The position numbers and the translations under genes were made by a program. A stretch of DNA of 9,312 bases from positions 1 to 9,312 of the forward strand of contig JAAYXG010000158.1 in assembly GCA_012516015.1 (NCBI GenBank), given 5' to 3'. This DNA is from Lysobacteraceae bacterium (lineage in GTDB: Bacteria > Pseudomonadota > Gammaproteobacteria > Steroidobacterales > Steroidobacteraceae). The notes under the pieces are model-generated. The model saw only the letters and a list, made by a program, of their open reading frames with translations, was not told the origin of the DNA and did no database searches. Of this stretch, positions 7,642 through 9,312 are shown one piece after another (position 1 is the first letter of the stretch; each line of letters opens with the position of its first letter).

Positions 7642-7968
7642 ATGGTGAACGGCGGACAGCGGACGGCGGACAGTGCTGGAGTCCGCTGCGCGCACGATTC
7701 TTCTCTGGCTACAGCCTACAGCCTACAGCCTACAGCCCGCGCAACCGCCGCGAAGATCGCGCTCGCAATCTTCGCGACGGCGGCGCTCAGCGCGTGCGGC
7801 AATATCGAGCCGTGGGTCAAGCCGTACGAGCGTCAAGCGCTCGCCGATCCGATCATGTCGTTGGATCCGCATCCCGTCTCGAGCGCCTACATGCACCACG
7901 TGTTCGAAGCGCGCGAAGGCGCACGAGGCGCGCTCGGCAGCGCCGGCGGCGGCTGCGGATGTAACTGA
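7642..7968 (+). CDS. DUF4266 small lipoprotein with Cys-Gly-Cys-Asn C-terminus
   Basis: The product is 108 residues. GGAG at 7631-7634, overlapping the previous stop, lies seven bases before the ATG and fixes the start. The lipoprotein signal has lipobox L49-S-A-C52 after a hydrophobic stretch (38-48). The mature part is only 57 residues and matches DUF4266 as I know it: IEPWVKPYERQALADPIMSL, then HHVFEAREGARGALGS and a terminal GGGCGCN. The two end cysteines could bind metal, form a disulfide or take a modification; this is inference. The n-region of about 37 residues is far longer than normal and is largely made of 7-bp tandem DNA repeats, suggesting a repeat tract expanded or inserted in frame. 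DUF4266 genes often sit beside DUF3570 genes, to my recollection, and here the DUF3570 gene begins four bases downstream. Confidence 0.88.
   Translation: MVNGGQRTADSAGVRCAHDSSLATAYSLQPTARATAAKIALAIFATAALSACGNIEPWVKPYERQALADPIMSLDPHPVSSAYMHHVFEAREGARGALGSAGGGCGCN
7653..7673. repeat. Heptanucleotide tandem repeat A (3 units)
   Basis: Three consecutive 7-mers, CGGACAG, CGGACGG and CGGACAG, start four codons into the DUF4266 gene. The middle unit differs by one base. Being 7 bp long, each gain or loss would shift the reading frame. Confidence 0.85.
7709..7736. repeat. Heptanucleotide tandem repeat B (4 exact units)
   Basis: CTACAGC occurs four times without interruption or mismatch. It encodes residues 23-32 of the DUF4266 protein, just before the signal-peptide core. 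Perfect identity suggests recent expansion or ongoing slippage. Confidence 0.92.
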
Positions 7969-7972
7969 AGCA

Positions 7973-9199
7973 ATGTTCGAGAAACCTTCCTTGCCAGAGC
8001 CCAGCGCCCAGAGCCCATCCACAATGCTCTGGCGAGCTCCGAAGCTCTCAGTTTGTCTACTTGTCTTGCTGGGGGCTCTGACCGTTCCTCTTGCCTCACG
8101 GGCCGCCGTGCTGCCGGAAGACCGCGCCGACATTCTCTACCACCGCTACGACGGCGGGGGCGTCACGATTCATGGACCATCCGTGCTCGTGCGCAAGAAA
8201 CTGGCCGAGAAGTATTCGATCAGCGCGAACTACTACATGGACATGGTGACGAGCGCGTCGATCGACGTCGAAGTGAGCGGCGCAAGCGAATACAAGGAAG
8301 AACGCGATCAATACAGCCTCGGCTTCGATTATTTGCGAGGCAAGACGACATACAGTCTCAGCTATACGAGCTCCGAAGAAAACGACTACGAAGCGCAAAC
8401 CGCGAGCTTCGGCATCAGTCAGGACCTGTTCGGCGACCTTACGACCATCACGATGGGGTTCTCGAAGGGCTGGGACGTCGTTCGCAACTCCACCGATCCC
8501 GCGTTCGAGGAAGACATCGAACGCTGGAGCTATCGAGTCGGCGTTTCGCAGATCCTGACGAAGACCCTCATCGCGACGCTCGGGCTCGAAGTCATCACGG
8601 ACGAAGGCTATCTCAACAACCCGTACCGCTCGTTCCGCTACCTCAATCCCACGAACGATCAATTGTGGGTGCTGCAGCAAGAGATCTATCCGCACACGCG
8701 CACGAGCAACGCCGTCGCACTCAATGCGAAGTATTTCTTGCCCTACCGTGCCGCCCTCAGCGGCGGCTATCGCTTCTTCACCGATACGTGGGGCATACGC
8801 GCCGACACGTACGAGCTCGGATACACGCACCCGGTCGGCCCGTGGACGTTCGAGGTCGGCTACCGCTACTACACGCAGAGCCGCGCCGACTTCTACAGCG
8901 ACCTCTTCGAGCGCCCCGATCAGCAGAACTTCATGGCGCGCGACAAGGAGCTATCGACGTTCGTGAGCCACCGCTTGCGCCTTGGCGGTACGTACGAGCT
9001 CACGCGCACGGGCTGGGGCTTCATCAAGAAGGCATCCGCGAGCGTGTTCTACGATCGCCTCGAGTTCGACTACGAAGACTTTCGCGACGCGCGGTACTCG
9101 ATCGACGCCACCTCCGAAACGTTTCGCCCCGCTGGCACCGAACCGCTCTATAGCTTCGGCGCGAACGTCATCCAGGCATTCGTCTCGATTTGGTTCTAG
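7973..9199 (+). CDS. DUF3570 outer-membrane beta-barrel protein
   Basis: The product is 408 residues from the ATG at 7973, four bases after the DUF4266 stop. An ATG at 8024 gives a more ordinary signal peptide but has no ribosome site either; the upstream extension of this frame to 7673 is a shadow over the DUF4266 gene. The hydrophobic signal core is about 25-42, probably cleaved near S42-R-A44. The mature part opens with VLPEDRADILYHRYDGGGV and contains YSISANYYMDMVTSASIDVE, DQYSLGFDYLRGKTTYSLSY and TASFGISQDLFGDLTTITMG, which match the DUF3570 family as I know it. Repeated amphipathic strands rich in Tyr and Phe, and the C-terminal AFVSIWF, indicate an outer-membrane barrel. Function is unknown. 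A heptanucleotide repeat sits between start codon and signal core, as in the gene before. No clear terminator follows. Confidence 0.93.
   Translation: MFEKPSLPEPSAQSPSTMLWRAPKLSVCLLVLLGALTVPLASRAAVLPEDRADILYHRYDGGGVTIHGPSVLVRKKLAEKYSISANYYMDMVTSASIDVEVSGASEYKEERDQYSLGFDYLRGKTTYSLSYTSSEENDYEAQTASFGISQDLFGDLTTITMGFSKGWDVVRNSTDPAFEEDIERWSYRVGVSQILTKTLIATLGLEVITDEGYLNNPYRSFRYLNPTNDQLWVLQQEIYPHTRTSNAVALNAKYFLPYRAALSGGYRFFTDTWGIRADTYELGYTHPVGPWTFEVGYRYYTQSRADFYSDLFERPDQQNFMARDKELSTFVSHRLRLGGTYELTRTGWGFIKKASASVFYDRLEFDYEDFRDARYSIDATSETFRPAGTEPLYSFGANVIQAFVSIWF
7994..8014. repeat. Heptanucleotide tandem repeat C (3 units plus degenerate fourth)
   Basis: CCAGAGC, CCAGCGC and CCAGAGC follow each other, then a degenerate CCATCCA to 8021. 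The tract encodes residues 8-14 of the DUF3570 protein, before its signal-peptide core. The A-B-A unit order mirrors repeat A in the neighbouring gene. Confidence 0.8.
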
Positions 9200-9224
9200 C
9201 TGTTTTCGGCCGAGTTTCTAACCC

Positions 9225-9252
9225 GGCTCAAGGCTCGGGGCCTGGGCTCGAA
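9225..9252. repeat. Degenerate heptanucleotide-like tract after the DUF3570 gene
   Basis: The bases can be read as GGCTCAA, GGCTCGG, GGCCTGG and GCTCGAA. They are related in flavour to the reverse complement of repeat C (GCTCTGG). The match is loose and may be chance. No stem followed by a T-run was seen here, so it is not an obvious terminator. Confidence 0.25.
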
Positions 9253-9275
9253 CGGCCAATGGCCTCCTGCTCTAA

Positions 9276-9312
9276 GGAAGGTCTGAAGAACCTCTGAAAA
9301 TGAAGGCGCGAA
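9276..9312. mobile_element. Probable IS5-family terminus, element continues beyond window
   Basis: The bases GGAAGGTCTGAAGAACC resemble the terminal inverted repeat of IS5-group elements (E. coli IS5 begins GGAAGGTGCGAACAAGTCC). They are directly preceded by CTAA at 9272-9275, which fits the 4-bp YTAR target duplicated by that group. The first six bases, GGAAGG, match exactly. No transposase is visible because only 37 bases remain. An ATG at 9300 could instead start a new gene, but it has no good ribosome site. Confidence 0.45.

Noticed and set aside
7673..7972. N-terminal extension of the DUF3570 frame
   Set aside because: It is Arg/Ser-rich low-complexity sequence overlapping the well-supported DUF4266 gene; the export signal lies after 7973.
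9200..9275. Rho-independent terminator after the DUF3570 gene
   Set aside because: GC-rich with short repeats, but no clean stem followed by a T-run.

Overview
The DNA is GC-rich. Codon third positions are strongly G/C biased, so long antisense and out-of-frame ORFs are everywhere and mostly meaningless. Sec signal peptides, several lipoboxes, outer-membrane beta-barrels and CxxCH haem sites point to a Gram-negative proteobacterium with a c-type cytochrome maturation system. A gammaproteobacterial or myxobacterial-type lineage seems most likely, but that is inference from family composition. No rRNA, tRNA, CRISPR or phage genes were seen.

Layout. Two divergent transcription units share a 466-bp intergenic region (2409-2874). 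The minus-strand unit holds a 410-residue exported mono-haem protein (2408-1176) and, 13 bp behind it, a di-haem lipoprotein that enters a LamG-like domain and runs off the left edge (1162-1, at least 387 residues). The plus-strand unit holds six tightly packed genes: a 930-residue di-haem beta-propeller lipoprotein related to the hydrazine synthase alpha subunit (2875-5667); an SH3b plus outer-membrane barrel protein (5667-6410); a lipoprotein with an outer-membrane barrel domain (6377-7087); a TlpA/ResA-like thioredoxin (7134-7637); a small DUF4266 lipoprotein ending in Cys-Gly-Cys-Asn (7642-7968); and a DUF3570 outer-membrane barrel protein (7973-9199). At 9276 a sequence resembling an IS5-family terminus begins, preceded by CTAA.

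How the genes may fit together. Every product carries an export signal. Five CxxCH sites are visible across three proteins, three barrel-type proteins would sit in the outer membrane, and a thioredoxin-fold protein could keep haem-binding or other cysteines reduced. The simplest reading is a cell-envelope redox assembly: cytochrome lipoproteins attached to or passing through outer-membrane barrels. Its substrate cannot be told from sequence. The HzsA-like protein lacks the Tyr that follows the first haem motif in true hydrazine synthase, so hydrazine synthesis is unlikely.

The most unusual DNA feature is a set of 7-bp tandem repeats. They lie inside the first codons of both the DUF4266 and the DUF3570 gene, between start codon and signal-peptide core, where a change in repeat number would shift the reading frame.
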